The notes beneath the pieces are model-generated. The model saw only the letters and a list, made by a program, of their open reading frames with translations. It was not told the DNA's origin and did no database searches. Positions 1 through 7,967 of a stretch of 50,037 nucleotides of DNA are shown piece by piece. This DNA comes from Parvularculaceae bacterium (GTDB taxonomy: Bacteria; Pseudomonadota; Alphaproteobacteria; Caulobacterales; Parvularculaceae), in assembly GCA_020446945.1 (NCBI GenBank), contig JAGRDS010000018.1:1-50037 (forward strand), written 5' to 3'. A program made the position numbers and the translations under genes. Every line of letters starts with the position of its first letter. Position 1 is the stretch's first letter.

Positions 1-23
1 TCTACCAACTGAGCTACCTGGGC
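1..23 (-). tRNA. 5' part of a tRNA gene, probably tRNA-Phe (cut by the window edge)
   Basis: On the minus strand the first 23 bases read as the acceptor 5' strand, positions 8-9 and D-arm start of a tRNA (GCCCAGGTAGCTCAGTTGG). The rest lies outside the window, so the anticodon is not visible. This 5' end matches the usual alphaproteobacterial tRNA-Phe; that identity is inferred from the 5' end alone. Confidence 0.7.
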
Positions 24-206
24 GTTTCGGGCCGGGCCGGGCCCGTCCGGAGCCGCGGCTTATAGGCAAGCCGGGCGGGCTTGTCCATTGCGCCGGAGAG
101 GAGATTGACCGCCTCCATTTTTCCGCGCTCGCCGCGCGCGTGCGGCGCTTTACGCCGGCCAAGGGCGCCGATAGGACGGGGCGAGCGGGAAAGAGGATTG
201 GCGGCG

Positions 207-731
207 ATGGCGACGAGAGAGGGTGCGAAGAAAACGGCGAAGAAAGCGCCGCGCAGGCTGACCGCCGCCAAGGGCGGCGCCGCGCCGTCGCTGCGCCAGC
301 TTGGGCGGACGGCCGAGATCGCCGCCTCGCCCGACAAGGCCGCTCTGGAAACTGTCGCCAATCCACAGGCGGGCGTCCTTTATCTTGCGCGCTTTACGGC
401 GCCGGAGTTCACATCGCTTTGCCCGGTCACGGGACAGCCCGATTTCGCGCATCTGGTGATCGATTATGCGCCGGCCAAGCGGCTGATCGAATCGAAGTCG
501 CTGAAGCTTTTCCTTTCCTCTTTCCGGAACCATGGCGCGTTTCACGAAGACTGCACGCTGACGATCGCCAGGCGGCTCGTCGCGGCGGCGAAACCGCAAT
601 GGCTGAGGATCGCCGGATACTGGTATCCGCGCGGCGGGATTCCGATAGACGTTTTCTTTCAAACCGGCGAACCGCCAAAGGGTCTGTGGATCCCAGATGC
701 GGGCGTTGCGCCATACAGGGGTAGAGGATGA
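207..731 (+). CDS. queF: NADPH-dependent 7-cyano-7-deazaguanine reductase (QueF)
   Basis: Reduces preQ0 to preQ1 in queuosine biosynthesis, a cytosolic step of tRNA modification. The protein is 174 aa, the short unimodular QueF type. It shows the active-site segment [12 protein letters not shown] with the thioimide-forming Cys at about residue 72 and the Asp at about 79, and the QueF signature [15 protein letters not shown] around residues 95-109, which binds NADPH. The frame is open upstream to 81, but the ATG at 207 follows a purine-rich AAGAGGA and gives the normal family length after a short basic tail ([10 protein letters not shown]). The stop overlaps the start of the next gene (ATGA), so the two are probably co-translated. 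Confidence 0.95.
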   Translation: MATREGAKKTAKKAPRRLTAAKGGAAPSLRQLGRTAEIAASPDKAALETVANPQAGVLYLARFTAPEFTSLCPVTGQPDFAHLVIDYAPAKRLIESKSLKLFLSSFRNHGAFHEDCTLTIARRLVAAAKPQWLRIAGYWYPRGGIPIDVFFQTGEPPKGLWIPDAGVAPYRGRG

Positions 732-1612
732 TGAGATTTCTGATCGCGCTCGGCGCTGCGTCCGTATTTGCAATGGGCGCGGCGGCGCAGGACGAAACGC
801 CGCGCAAAACGAGCGCCGAGATTCGTTCCGCGATGACCGATGCGGACTGGCGCGCCATTCCCGCCGACGAAACGCTCTTGATCGAGCTGGAAAGCGGAAC
901 GGTGACGATCGCGCTGTCGCCGGCCATGGCGCCGAAACATGTCGAACAATTGCGCAAGCTGACGCGCGCGGGATTTTACGACGGGCTTTCATTTTACCGC
1001 GTCATTGACGGTTTCGTCGCGCAGGGCGGCGATCCGTTCGGCGACAAGGACATCGGCAAGGCGAAAAAGCAGCTGAAGGCGGAGTTTGAAGCCGCAGGCG
1101 ACGACATCGCTTTCGCCGCGATAAAGGATGTCGACGGGTTCGCAACGAAGGTCGGGTATATAGACGGCATGCCCGCGGGTTATGATGAACAGACCGGGAC
1201 TTACTGGCTGCTTCACTGCGCCGGCGCGTTCGCATTCGGGCGCAATGAGGCGGCGGACACCGCATCGACCGAATTTTACATCGCAATCCAGCCGCAACGC
1301 TTTCTTGACAGAAACCTCACCGTTTTCGGCAACGTCATCGACGGAATGGAGCATGTTCAGTTGCTGCGCCGCGTCGCGCCGCCCGAAACGAAAGACGACG
1401 ATGTCGGCGAAGAAATTATCCGTATGAGGATGGCGTCCGACCTGCCGGAGGCGGAACGCCCGCAATGGGAGATCCTCGACAGCGCGCGGCCCGTTTTCGC
1501 CGCCCTGACGGAGGCGCGGCGCAACCGCGCCGAAAAATTTTTTATTTATAACGCCGATCATCTCGACATCTGCCGCGAACCTTTGCCGGTGCGCAATCGG
1601 GCGGCGGAATGA
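728..1612 (+). CDS. secreted cyclophilin-type peptidyl-prolyl isomerase
   Basis: Cyclophilin-fold prolyl isomerase, 294 aa, probably periplasmic. An N-terminal signal peptide ([21 protein letters not shown]) precedes the mature part. Cyclophilin landmarks are present: the [20 protein letters not shown] strand/helix start, [20 protein letters not shown] with the FxRV(I)xxFxxQGGD core, then [11 protein letters not shown] and [14 protein letters not shown]. There is a roughly 50-residue insertion relative to minimal cyclophilins between the QGGD and the substrate-binding part, and a C-terminal tail after the domain. The start overlaps queF and the stop overlaps the Nudix gene by 4 bases, indicating one operon. 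Substrates are unknown. Confidence 0.9.
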   Translation: MMRFLIALGAASVFAMGAAAQDETPRKTSAEIRSAMTDADWRAIPADETLLIELESGTVTIALSPAMAPKHVEQLRKLTRAGFYDGLSFYRVIDGFVAQGGDPFGDKDIGKAKKQLKAEFEAAGDDIAFAAIKDVDGFATKVGYIDGMPAGYDEQTGTYWLLHCAGAFAFGRNEAADTASTEFYIAIQPQRFLDRNLTVFGNVIDGMEHVQLLRRVAPPETKDDDVGEEIIRMRMASDLPEAERPQWEILDSARPVFAALTEARRNRAEKFFIYNADHLDICREPLPVRNRAAE

Positions 1613-2223
1613 GGGGGGCGACGCCGCGCCGGAACGGTCCGTGGACCATCGAAGCGGAAGCTGAAGTCTACGACAATCCGTGGATCACCGTGACGGATTG
1701 CAAGGTCGTCCGCCCGGACGGAAACAATGGCCAGTACGGCGTCGTTCACTTCAAGAATATCGCCGTCGGCGTCCTGCCGATCCATGACGACGGAACCGTG
1801 CCGCTTGTCGGCCAGCACCGCTTTCCGCACGACGCCTATAGCTGGGAGGTTCCCGAAGGCGGCGGCGCGCGCGGCGTCGATCCGCTCGCATCGGCCCGGC
1901 GCGAACTCGCCGAGGAAACCGGCCTGCGCGCGCGCCATTGGCTCAACATCTCGAATTTCGACATTTCGAATTCGGTGACGGATGAGAAGGCGGCGTGCTT
2001 TCTCGCCTGGGGGCTGGAGGAGGGAACGCCCGCGCCCGACGGCGACGAGGTTTTGGCTCACAGGCGGGTCAGGTTTTCTGACCTTCACGAAATGGTGCTG
2101 AACGGCGACATTTCCGACAGCCTCACTATAATCATGGCGCTAAAGGCGCGCGCGCTCGCCGACAGGGGGCGATTGCCCGCGCATCGTGCGCTGGAGTGCC
2201 TGAAAAGCCCCGTGTCCCGATAG
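1609..2223 (+). CDS. Nudix hydrolase, ADP-ribose pyrophosphatase-like
   Basis: A 204-aa Nudix-family hydrolase that should cleave a nucleoside diphosphate linked to another moiety. The layout (N-terminal beta region with VYDNPWITV, then QHRFPHDAYSWEVPEGGG before the box) is that of the ADP-ribose/GDP-mannose pyrophosphatase branch. The Nudix box has the metal-binding RELAEETGL core at about residues 98-106. The Glu usually preceding DPL in this branch is Val here (GGGARGVDPL), so the box is incomplete at that position. The start overlaps the cyclophilin stop. Exact substrate cannot be told from sequence. Confidence 0.88.
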   Translation: MRGATPRRNGPWTIEAEAEVYDNPWITVTDCKVVRPDGNNGQYGVVHFKNIAVGVLPIHDDGTVPLVGQHRFPHDAYSWEVPEGGGARGVDPLASARRELAEETGLRARHWLNISNFDISNSVTDEKAACFLAWGLEEGTPAPDGDEVLAHRRVRFSDLHEMVLNGDISDSLTIIMALKARALADRGRLPAHRALECLKSPVSR

Positions 2224-2271
2224 GCCCGTTTGAGGAACATCGCCCGGGGAAAGGCGCCCAAGGAGAGATGA

Positions 2272-3069
2272 ATGAGCGTCAGCAAAGTGGTGAAACTCGC
2301 ACGCGATCAGACCTGGCCGCGCATGCGTGTAGAAGCGTCGTCCGCCGCCTCGCGCGAGCCGGCGCTGGCGAGTTTCCTGCACGCCAATATTCTCAACCAT
2401 GCATCCTTCGAGCGCGCGCTATCCTATCGCCTCGCGCAAAAAGTCTCGGACGGCGACATGAACCCGATGATCTGGCGCGATGTGTGCCTTGAGGCGTATG
2501 CGGACGAACAGCAGATCGTCGAGTCGGGTCTCGCCGATATTCTCGCCGTTTATGAGCGCGATCCGGCCTGCAACGAATTCGTGCAGCCTTTCCTGTTCTT
2601 CAAGGGGTATAACGCGCTTCAGGCGCAGCGCGTCGCCAACTGGCTCTGGCGTCACGACCGCCGCGCGCTCGCGCTTTATCTGCAAAGCCGCATGTCCGAG
2701 CTTTTCCAGGTCGATATTCATCCGGCGACGAAAATCGGCCGGGGCGTATTCATCGATCATGCGACGGGCGTCGTTATCGGCGAAACGGCGGTGATAGAGG
2801 ATGATGTTTCGATATTGCAGGGCGTGACGCTCGGCGGCACCGGGAAGGAGATGGGCGATCGCCATCCCAAGATCCGCAAGGGCGCGCTGATCAGCGTCGG
2901 CGCGAAAGTCCTCGGCAATATCGAGATCGGCGAAAACGCCAAGGTCGCTGCGGGAAGCGTTGTGCTGCATGACGTGAAACCGGGCTGCACGGTCGCCGGC
3001 GTGCCGGCCAAACCCGTCGGCGATTGCGCCAACGCGCCGTCGAAAACGATGGATCAGGCGTTCGACTGA
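2272..3069 (+). CDS. cysE: serine O-acetyltransferase (CysE)
   Basis: Transfers acetyl from acetyl-CoA to L-serine, the first step of cysteine synthesis. The 265-aa protein has the N-terminal alpha-helical SATase domain (about residues 15-130, with HASFERALSYRLAQK) and a C-terminal left-handed beta-helix of hexapeptide repeats (IHPATKIGRGVFIDHATGVV, then IGETAVIEDDVSILQGVTLG). The catalytic DH pair sits in IDHATG and the GGTGKEMGDRHPKI loop is typical of CysE. A strong AAGGAGAG ribosome binding site lies 4-5 bases upstream of the chosen ATG. It follows the Nudix gene after 48 bases and may belong to the same transcript. Confidence 0.95.
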   Translation: MSVSKVVKLARDQTWPRMRVEASSAASREPALASFLHANILNHASFERALSYRLAQKVSDGDMNPMIWRDVCLEAYADEQQIVESGLADILAVYERDPACNEFVQPFLFFKGYNALQAQRVANWLWRHDRRALALYLQSRMSELFQVDIHPATKIGRGVFIDHATGVVIGETAVIEDDVSILQGVTLGGTGKEMGDRHPKIRKGALISVGAKVLGNIEIGENAKVAAGSVVLHDVKPGCTVAGVPAKPVGDCANAPSKTMDQAFD

Positions 3070-3173
3070 CCGGGATTGTTTCCGTGCGCCGGTTCCAACG
3101 AAATCAAGCTGTCGCTGCGGCGCGCGCGAAGCGCGAAACCGGAGTCCATGGATCTGTTGCAGGTCACGCGGCG

Positions 3174-3209
3174 GATTCCGGGTTCGATCCTGCGGATCGC
3201 CCCGGAATG
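3174..3209. repeat. REP-like palindrome in the cysE downstream region
   Basis: Imperfect inverted repeat: left arm GATTCCGGG plus TTCGATCC, right arm GGATCG plus CCCCGGAATG, separated by TGC. It can fold into a long hairpin. The sequence style resembles dispersed intergenic palindromes common in alphaproteobacteria; whether it recurs in this genome cannot be seen here. It may also help terminate cysE transcription. Confidence 0.5.
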
Positions 3210-3299
3210 AAAGAGGGTGTGGTCCGGGGTTTGCTTCCATGCGCTCGCGCGCGACGTTTGCGCCGATTATTTTTTGCGCTGCCGCAGTCTGCTTGACAG

Positions 3300-3421
3300 C
3301 GTACTCTCACCGTCCCCTTCGAACCTCGATCAACCGCCGTCTCAACCGCCTCCTGACGCGCGAAGGTGGCGTCCGCCACCGCCAACTACGTTTCCTTAAG
3401 GCGGCGGATTTCATCGCGCAT
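3300..3421 (-). pseudogene. decayed copy of the uvrB 3' end
   Basis: Read on the minus strand this stretch encodes RDEIRRLKET, then a TAG stop, then [18 protein letters not shown] and a GSKG motif. The intact uvrB at 9329-11695 encodes [22 protein letters not shown] and so on. At DNA level 3330-3420 matches 9432-9522 without gaps and with about eight mismatches by eye. It is only the UVR-domain tail, with an in-frame stop, so it cannot be functional. The PD40 gene next to it borrows its stop codon from the edge of this copy. It marks one border of the accessory patch. Confidence 0.85.
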
Positions 3422-4352
3422 CGGCGCAGGGCGAATGGAGGTCTAGCCTCGCCGCATCTGCGACATAGACGTCGCGCAAACCGTTCTTCGGCGCGTCAAG
3501 CAGCGAATGCAGATCCTCAAGCCTTGCAACCCCCTCATATGGGGCGTGCGTCCGCGCGCGATTGCTCGTGAAGTAGAACTGTGTCCCGTCCGGTGAAAGG
3601 CGCGGCCCGAAATCCCAGGCGGGCGAGTTGAATTCATCCGGGAGCGGAGCAGGCTTCGTCCACTCGCCCGCGCACGCAAAACTTGAATAAAGATCGTACT
3701 CCCCCTTGTCGCCGGGGCCGCCGCGCGCTGCGAAAATCATCGAGCGCCCGTCGCGCGCTATCAACGGTTCTATCTCCTGATCCGGCGTATTTATAACCGG
3801 GCCTAGGTTTTCCGGCTCGGAAAACCGCCCGTCGATCCATCGGGCGCGCCAGATGTCGCTTTTTCCGTAACCGCCCGCGCGCTCTGAGCCGAAATAAAGA
3901 ACGCCGTCGTCGGTCATGGTCGGATACCATTCATATCCGGGGCTTGAAAGTTCGCGAATATGCCGCGGCGCGCCCCATTCGTCCTGCGGGGTTTTGCGCG
4001 TCGCCGACCAGATATCTGTATCATCGCGCGGCGACCCATCGACCGGGCGCGTGGAAACGAAGAACATCGTCAATCCGTCGCGCGTGATGAAAACGTCCGC
4101 GTCGCTCCACACGCCGCTGAACGGCGCGATGGCGGGCGCCCCCCAGCTTCCATTTCGCTTTTCCGATTTCAGTACGGTCCAGTGCGCAAAGTCGGGGCTG
4201 CTACGCACGAAATACATCGCGGTTCCGTCCGGATCGAAAGAGACATGCGCATCGTCATACCCGGTCGAGACCAGTCCCGGTTCGAAAACCTCCTGCGCGT
4301 CGGCGCGCGCGCAGACCAGAAAAATCGCCGCCATCAATCGCCATCGTTTCAT
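3411..4352 (-). CDS. secreted PD40/TolB-like beta-propeller protein
   Basis: A 313-aa exported protein with an N-terminal signal peptide (MKRWRLMAAIFLVCARADAQ). The mature part is a series of PD40 (WD40-like) blades, each with the pattern S/T-x-DG-x-x-[LM]-[YF]-F: FDPDGTAMYFV, ITRDGLTMFFVS, MTDDGVLYFGSERAGG, IARDGRSMIFAA and LSPDGTQFYFTSNR. Several blades also carry the DIW motif (TDIWSATR, SDIWRARW). Such proteins often act as periplasmic or surface binding modules; the ligand is unknown. The last residues run into the decayed uvrB copy, so the C-terminus may have been altered by that junction. It is transcribed away from the Lrp-type regulator gene next door. Confidence 0.85.
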   Translation of the reverse strand: MKRWRLMAAIFLVCARADAQEVFEPGLVSTGYDDAHVSFDPDGTAMYFVRSSPDFAHWTVLKSEKRNGSWGAPAIAPFSGVWSDADVFITRDGLTMFFVSTRPVDGSPRDDTDIWSATRKTPQDEWGAPRHIRELSSPGYEWYPTMTDDGVLYFGSERAGGYGKSDIWRARWIDGRFSEPENLGPVINTPDQEIEPLIARDGRSMIFAARGGPGDKGEYDLYSSFACAGEWTKPAPLPDEFNSPAWDFGPRLSPDGTQFYFTSNRARTHAPYEGVARLEDLHSLLDAPKNGLRDVYVADAARLDLHSPCADAR

Positions 4353-4442
4353 TGTCTAACAATGCGCCTCCTGCCATTATCAAAGCATGCGGATCGCCGG
4401 CGGCGGCCGCAACCGGCATTTCTTGCGGATGGAGCCGTCAAA

Positions 4443-4877
4443 TTGCAGCGTACGAACCGTCAGATCGACGCCGTCGACCAACGCCTGATCGCGGCGCTGA
4501 AAGATGACGCCCGCATTTCCATGAAAGGACTCGCCGGCGTCGCCGGCCTGTCGCGAAGCGCAACGGTAGAGCGCGTGCGCCGGCTTGAGCGCGACGGCGT
4601 TATCGCCGGCTATACGATCCGAACGCGCGAACGCGGCGACGCGCTGCAAGCGTGGCTGATGCTCAAACTGGCGCCCGATCACGATTGCCCGAATGTCGCG
4701 AAAACGATCGCCGCAATTCCCGAAGTCGCCGCCTGTTACAGCCTCGCCGGCGCGGTTGACGCCCTTGTCCTGATCGCGTCGCCGAATGTGGAACGGCTTT
4801 CTGAAATTCGCGATATTATCAGCGCGATCCCAAGCGTGACAGGCGTTCAAACCCATCCGGTCCTGACGCGGTATTGA
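4443..4877 (+). CDS. Lrp/AsnC-family transcriptional regulator
   Basis: A 144-aa Lrp/AsnC regulator with an N-terminal winged helix-turn-helix (AVDQRLIAALKDDARIS, then LAGVAGLSRSATVERVRRLE, about residues 12-53) and a C-terminal RAM ligand/oligomerisation domain (GDALQAWLMLKL to VTGVQTHPVLTRY). The TTG start is chosen because GGATGGAG lies 7 bases upstream and it gives the family's usual length. The alternative ATG at 4362 would add 27 residues, has no ribosome binding site and would leave only 9 bases between it and the divergent PD40 gene. It may regulate that neighbour. The reading frame stays open after its stop into the Rhs fragment. Confidence 0.88.
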   Translation: MQRTNRQIDAVDQRLIAALKDDARISMKGLAGVAGLSRSATVERVRRLERDGVIAGYTIRTRERGDALQAWLMLKLAPDHDCPNVAKTIAAIPEVAACYSLAGAVDALVLIASPNVERLSEIRDIISAIPSVTGVQTHPVLTRY

Positions 4878-5597
4878 TTTGCTTCATCGGCCTTTCACGT
4901 TGAGCGGAAAGCTGTAAGGCGCGTCGCGCACGCCGCCGTCGGCGGCGCCTATGCGGAGATAAGAGGCGGCAGCTTCAAATCCGGATTCCTCGCCGCTGGG
5001 TTCTCGTCAGCGGCGGAGCCTTTTGCGCAAAGCGGTGATGTATGGAGCGGCGCCGCATTCAGCGCCGCTGTCGGCGGAACCGGCTCCGTCCTCGGCGGCG
5101 GGAAATTCGCAGACGGCGCCGTGACAGCTTCTTTCACTTATTTGTTTAATGAGGCAGTGGATCGAATTTCAGACGAGCAAATCGAAGAAAAGCGGGCCGA
5201 AGCGATTGCTGAAGCGCGCGCCTACTTGGAAGGAGCAGATCTGAGCAGAGGTTCTGATGAAGACGGAATTGTTGCCCTGCTAGATCTTACAACTGGTGAA
5301 ATAAGGTACCTGTACGGCTCGGAAGCAGGCCGAGGAACCCCAAACCATTTTTACTACCGCTTTTCCCGCGGTCCTAACGAGATTGTTCTCGTAATTGGCC
5401 ACAGCCACCCCGCAAGCAATGCACACAACGCTATCGAGCGCATGAACGAAGATCGGAGTTCTGAGGGAATCAGAAATAATAGTGATGATGACGGCTTGGT
5501 TGGCCTGAGAAGCGAAGTTGACCCTACCAGGCGGGGCGCCACGCTTGTAATCATTACGCCGACGGGCAAATTGAGAGAATATCCTGGAGGAGGCTGA
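4878..5597 (+). pseudogene. orphan Rhs-type toxin C-terminus with JAB-like tip domain
   Basis: Open for 240 codons directly after the regulator's stop, with no upstream ATG; GTG at 5121 is the only plausible initiation codon. The first part (GGSFKSGFLAAGF, then GGGKFADGAVTASFTYLFNE) is the linker found at the end of Rhs/YD-repeat and haemagglutinin-type polymorphic toxins, just before the variable tip. The tip carries IGHSHPASN (His at about 5400) followed by NNSDDDG, which fits the HxHP...S-x-x-D pattern of JAB/MPN metal-binding domains seen in polymorphic toxins. The long Rhs core is missing, so this is a displaced or truncated toxin tip. It may still be expressed from GTG 5121. The stop codon is one base from the next gene. 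Confidence 0.7.
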
Positions 5598-5598
5598 G

Positions 5599-6051
5599 AT
5601 GCGCTTGATGATGATTTTGACGGTGGGACTTTTATTTGTGTTGGCACCCTCAGCATGTACTGCAAAATTGTCACACGCCGCTTCGGCCGATTGTACCGCA
5701 GTCGAAATTCAAGCGCTCTATGCGAATCCCGAAACATTTAACGGCAAGCGAATCTGTTCTGACGGCGTTTTGTTAGTCTTAGGTCCACCGCAGTTAGCAA
5801 TCGTTCCTCCTGGCACCTCTTTGGTCGGTCCGTGGGAGAAAATGTTGTATGTTGATGGAGATCCGGAGGCATCGAGAAGAGTATTGCGAGAGAAGCATTT
5901 CGAAAACGGAACGATGGTCCGCTTTTGGGGAACCTTCACTTACGATCGAGATTGCTGGCATGCTGAAACATTGCTTCCAGAAGATTTGATATGCGCGCCA
6001 ATACAAAAGCCAATGTTCTTGAGGGAATTTACTATTATGGAGGCAAAGTAG
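5599..6051 (+). CDS. small exported protein, likely immunity protein of the toxin tip
   Basis: A 150-aa protein with a hydrophobic signal (MRLMMILTVGLLFVLAPSAC) whose end resembles a weak lipobox (PSAC), so it may be a lipoprotein. The mature part has conserved-looking Cys residues and reads like a small OB/beta-type domain (FNGKRICSDGVLLVL, then MVRFWGTFTYDRDCW). No family was recognised. Its ATG lies directly after the toxin stop and its ribosome binding site GGAGGAGG sits inside the last toxin codons, a coupling typical of toxin-immunity pairs. The export signal would fit a periplasmic toxin target. The immunity role is inferred from position only. Confidence 0.65.
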   Translation: MRLMMILTVGLLFVLAPSACTAKLSHAASADCTAVEIQALYANPETFNGKRICSDGVLLVLGPPQLAIVPPGTSLVGPWEKMLYVDGDPEASRRVLREKHFENGTMVRFWGTFTYDRDCWHAETLLPEDLICAPIQKPMFLREFTIMEAK

Positions 6052-6297
6052 CAACAGCCTCTTGCGTTGTCCATTGCAGTTCGCGTGCCGCTTGAATCCG
6101 TAGGCGGATTAAGGTGGCAACAGGCGTAGCCGGGATTGATGATCCGGATACGATCGTAGGTTGATGGAGTGCGGCGGAACGCCGGATGATATCCACTTGC
6201 CGAAGCATCACCGGCGTCGGGACGAAGACCGTCGCCTTTTTTTTTGTTGCGCGGCGGTTAAGCGAAAAACCGGCCGCCACTTTTTCGCCCGCCGCTT
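6052..6297. other. gene-poor stretch between immunity gene and Rhs fragment
   Basis: No convincing coding region is visible on either strand. A poly-T run (TTTTTTTTTT) occurs near 6236-6246. The long open frames here have no recognisable protein features and look accidental. It is probably rearranged debris of the surrounding Rhs/IS material. Confidence 0.4.
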
Positions 6298-6396
6298 GGA
6301 AACGACATCGGCGCCATCACGTCCAAATCCGATGTCGGTCTCTCTTACAACGCGTCCGGCGCGTCGTCGGTGCGCCCGCATGTGCAGCGGCGACCT
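6298..6396 (+). pseudogene. fragment of an Rhs (YD-repeat) core
   Basis: One frame encodes GNDIGAITSKSDVGLSYNAS followed by GASSVRPHV. This is the Rhs core pattern (GNxITxKSDVGxYxY... plus xxRPHAV) seen in YD-repeat proteins. It is only about 33 codons, with no start, and runs straight into the IS3 transposase remnant in another frame. It supports the idea that a complete rhs gene once stood here. Confidence 0.55.
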
Positions 6397-6399
6397 CGG

Positions 6400-6741
6400 G
6401 CGGAACGCTGCTCAGCTCGACGTCAAGACGCTCTACATCGAGCCGGGAAGTCCATGGGAGAACGGCTATTGCGAGAGCTTCAACTCTAAGCTCAGAGACG
6501 AACTGCTTGCGCGGGAAATCTTCTACACGATGAAGGAGGCCAAAACGCTGATCGAATGGTGGCGTGAGCACTTCAACACTTTCCGCCCGCATTCATCGCT
6601 CGGCTACAGCCCGCCCGCGCCGAAAGCCATCTTGCCAAGACCGTTCATGCCGCCTTACGTTCAGGGCGTGGCGGCATGAACGCCGTCCGACAACCCGCCG
6701 AGTCTAACAAATGGCTCGGAACACTTCGATGGGTCAGGCCA
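6400..6741 (+). mobile_element. IS3-family element remnant (right end with transposase 3' part)
   Basis: Carries the last third of an IS3-type OrfB transposase and, downstream, a terminal sequence on the plus strand reading GGAACACTTCGATGGGTCAG up to about 6741, which resembles the inverted-repeat end of such elements. The left end and orfA are missing. The right end coincides with the truncation point of the HEPN-like gene on the other strand, so the element probably inserted into that gene. Confidence 0.65.
6412..6679 (+). pseudogene. IS3-family transposase (OrfB) C-terminal fragment
   Basis: Encodes the integrase-core end: LYIEPGSPWENGYCESFNSK, then LRDELLAREIFYTMKEAK, WWREHFNTFRPHSSLGY and SPPAPKA. 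The Glu in NGYCESF is the third catalytic residue of the DDE triad; the two Asp residues lie in the missing part. Upstream codons are unrelated sequence (Rhs debris in another frame). It cannot be active. Confidence 0.8.
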
Positions 6742-7039
6742 GCCCGTCTTGATCGATAGCGTTCTTGTCCGCGCCCAATTCAATGCATCTCTTCCAGCAA
6801 CTCAGCAAGTCATGGCCAAATCGGCGAACAACCTATTCGTCATCACCATTCTCGAGCAATAAAGCCTTTAACGAAAGTTCTATAGAGTGAGCACACAACG
6901 TCATGATTGGAGGTGGGACGGCAATTTCATACACGGGAAGTCGGCCTACTTTTTCATCAGCCGCAATTGCCGCCTCGTAGTTGAGCCTCGCCAAATATTT
7001 GTAATACCTTGCTCGATTGTTCTTATCTACTGTAAACAT
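6742..7039 (-). pseudogene. HEPN-like protein gene, interrupted by an amber codon and cut by the IS end
   Basis: Starts at ATG 7039 with MFTVDKNNRARYYKYLARLN, then MTLCAHSIELSLKALLLENG, which resembles the helix of small HEPN-domain proteins (xxxAHSIELxLKAxLL). A TAG follows DDE, but the frame continues sensibly with VVRRFGHDLLSCWKRCIELG and ADKNAIDQDG; the GHDL motif is the expected next HEPN helix. Homology then stops at the terminal repeat of the IS3 remnant. Two lesions, a nonsense codon and an insertion, make it a pseudogene. Base composition is AT-richer than the flanks. Confidence 0.6.
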
Positions 7040-7173
7040 GCGAAGCCCCTTGTAATCGGGTTCTAACCTGCCACCCTAAAGCACATCCTAGCGATGCCAT
7101 CTGGTTAACAACAAGCTGCGCGGATGCATGCGCATTTGGCTGTGTTAAATAGAAAGCGTCCGTTAGACTATGT

Positions 7174-7902
7174 TCAATTCAAGCGCTCAAGTTCGGCGTC
7201 GACTTCCAAAAGAAACGCCTCACTCTGTTTCCTGAAACGCGTCATCCGAGAAGTCGCGGCTTGGTGCCAGCCTTCGGTCAAGATGAACTGGCGACTAAAT
7301 ACGGGATCCTCGCAAAGTTCAGTAAAAGGACGATGCAAGACAATCTGCCCGCGGCTAACATCTCCTTTCGGCGCGACCACGGACACCGAAGGATTTCGAA
7401 GAATGTGATCGTCCCACATGAGTTCGTAGTTTATCTTTAGTTGGGACCGTTCATCCGCTAGGCGAGAGTCATATATGTTCAATTCGGCCCGAAAGGCATC
7501 TGTCAACAATTCAAGATATTGGTCATTTCTAGCAAGCTCGCGCAGCGAATTGTCAACAAACGATGGAAGGATATCGCCGCTCATGACGTGAATGGTTTTA
7601 GTGATGGCACTTATCGCCTCGGGGGATCCATCGCATCTATCTAGGGCAAGTATAGCGCGATCGCGCGTGGAGCGACTTTCCCCTATCGACGCGATCCTTT
7701 CCTCCAACGCTATGGTGTTAAATGACACCTCATTCTTCAACCGTACTAGAGTGTTTGTCGCGCCTTTCATATTGGACTGCGCCTCACTCCAATTTGAGAC
7801 CTGCAACGCGAGCAACACGCCCGCTGCCACAATCACGAAATCCAATCCGACTGCGAACCAATTTTGCGTTTTGACGTGTTGAGCAACGCGACGCAGCAGC
7901 AT
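7174..7902 (-). CDS. single-pass membrane protein of unknown function (DUF6090-like)
   Basis: A 242-aa protein with a conserved-looking start (MLLRRVAQHVKTQNWFAVGL) leading into one transmembrane segment (FVIVAAGVLLALQVSNW), followed by a long, mostly helical and charged periplasmic part that ends ...EVDAELERLN. This QNWFAV-TM-QVxNW start is shared by a widespread family of uncharacterised proteins in marine and soil proteobacteria; I assign it to that family from memory. No catalytic motif is visible. It lies in the AT-richer accessory patch, 65 bases downstream of the DUF4386-like gene on the same strand. Confidence 0.75.
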   Translation of the reverse strand: MLLRRVAQHVKTQNWFAVGLDFVIVAAGVLLALQVSNWSEAQSNMKGATNTLVRLKNEVSFNTIALEERIASIGESRSTRDRAILALDRCDGSPEAISAITKTIHVMSGDILPSFVDNSLRELARNDQYLELLTDAFRAELNIYDSRLADERSQLKINYELMWDDHILRNPSVSVVAPKGDVSRGQIVLHRPFTELCEDPVFSRQFILTEGWHQAATSRMTRFRKQSEAFLLEVDAELERLN

Positions 7903-7967
7903 TTAAGATCCTCGGCATTGGCGCTCTGCCCCGAAAACACTAAGGACGCGCATTTATAGTGTTTCTC

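Noticed and set aside
150..992. 280-codon minus-strand frame across queF and the cyclophilin
   Set aside because: Arg-rich shadow of two clear plus-strand genes; GC-rich codon bias keeps the antisense frame open.
3217..3571. Short plus-strand frames between cysE and the PD40 gene
   Set aside because: No family features; they lie opposite the uvrB remnant and the PD40 gene.
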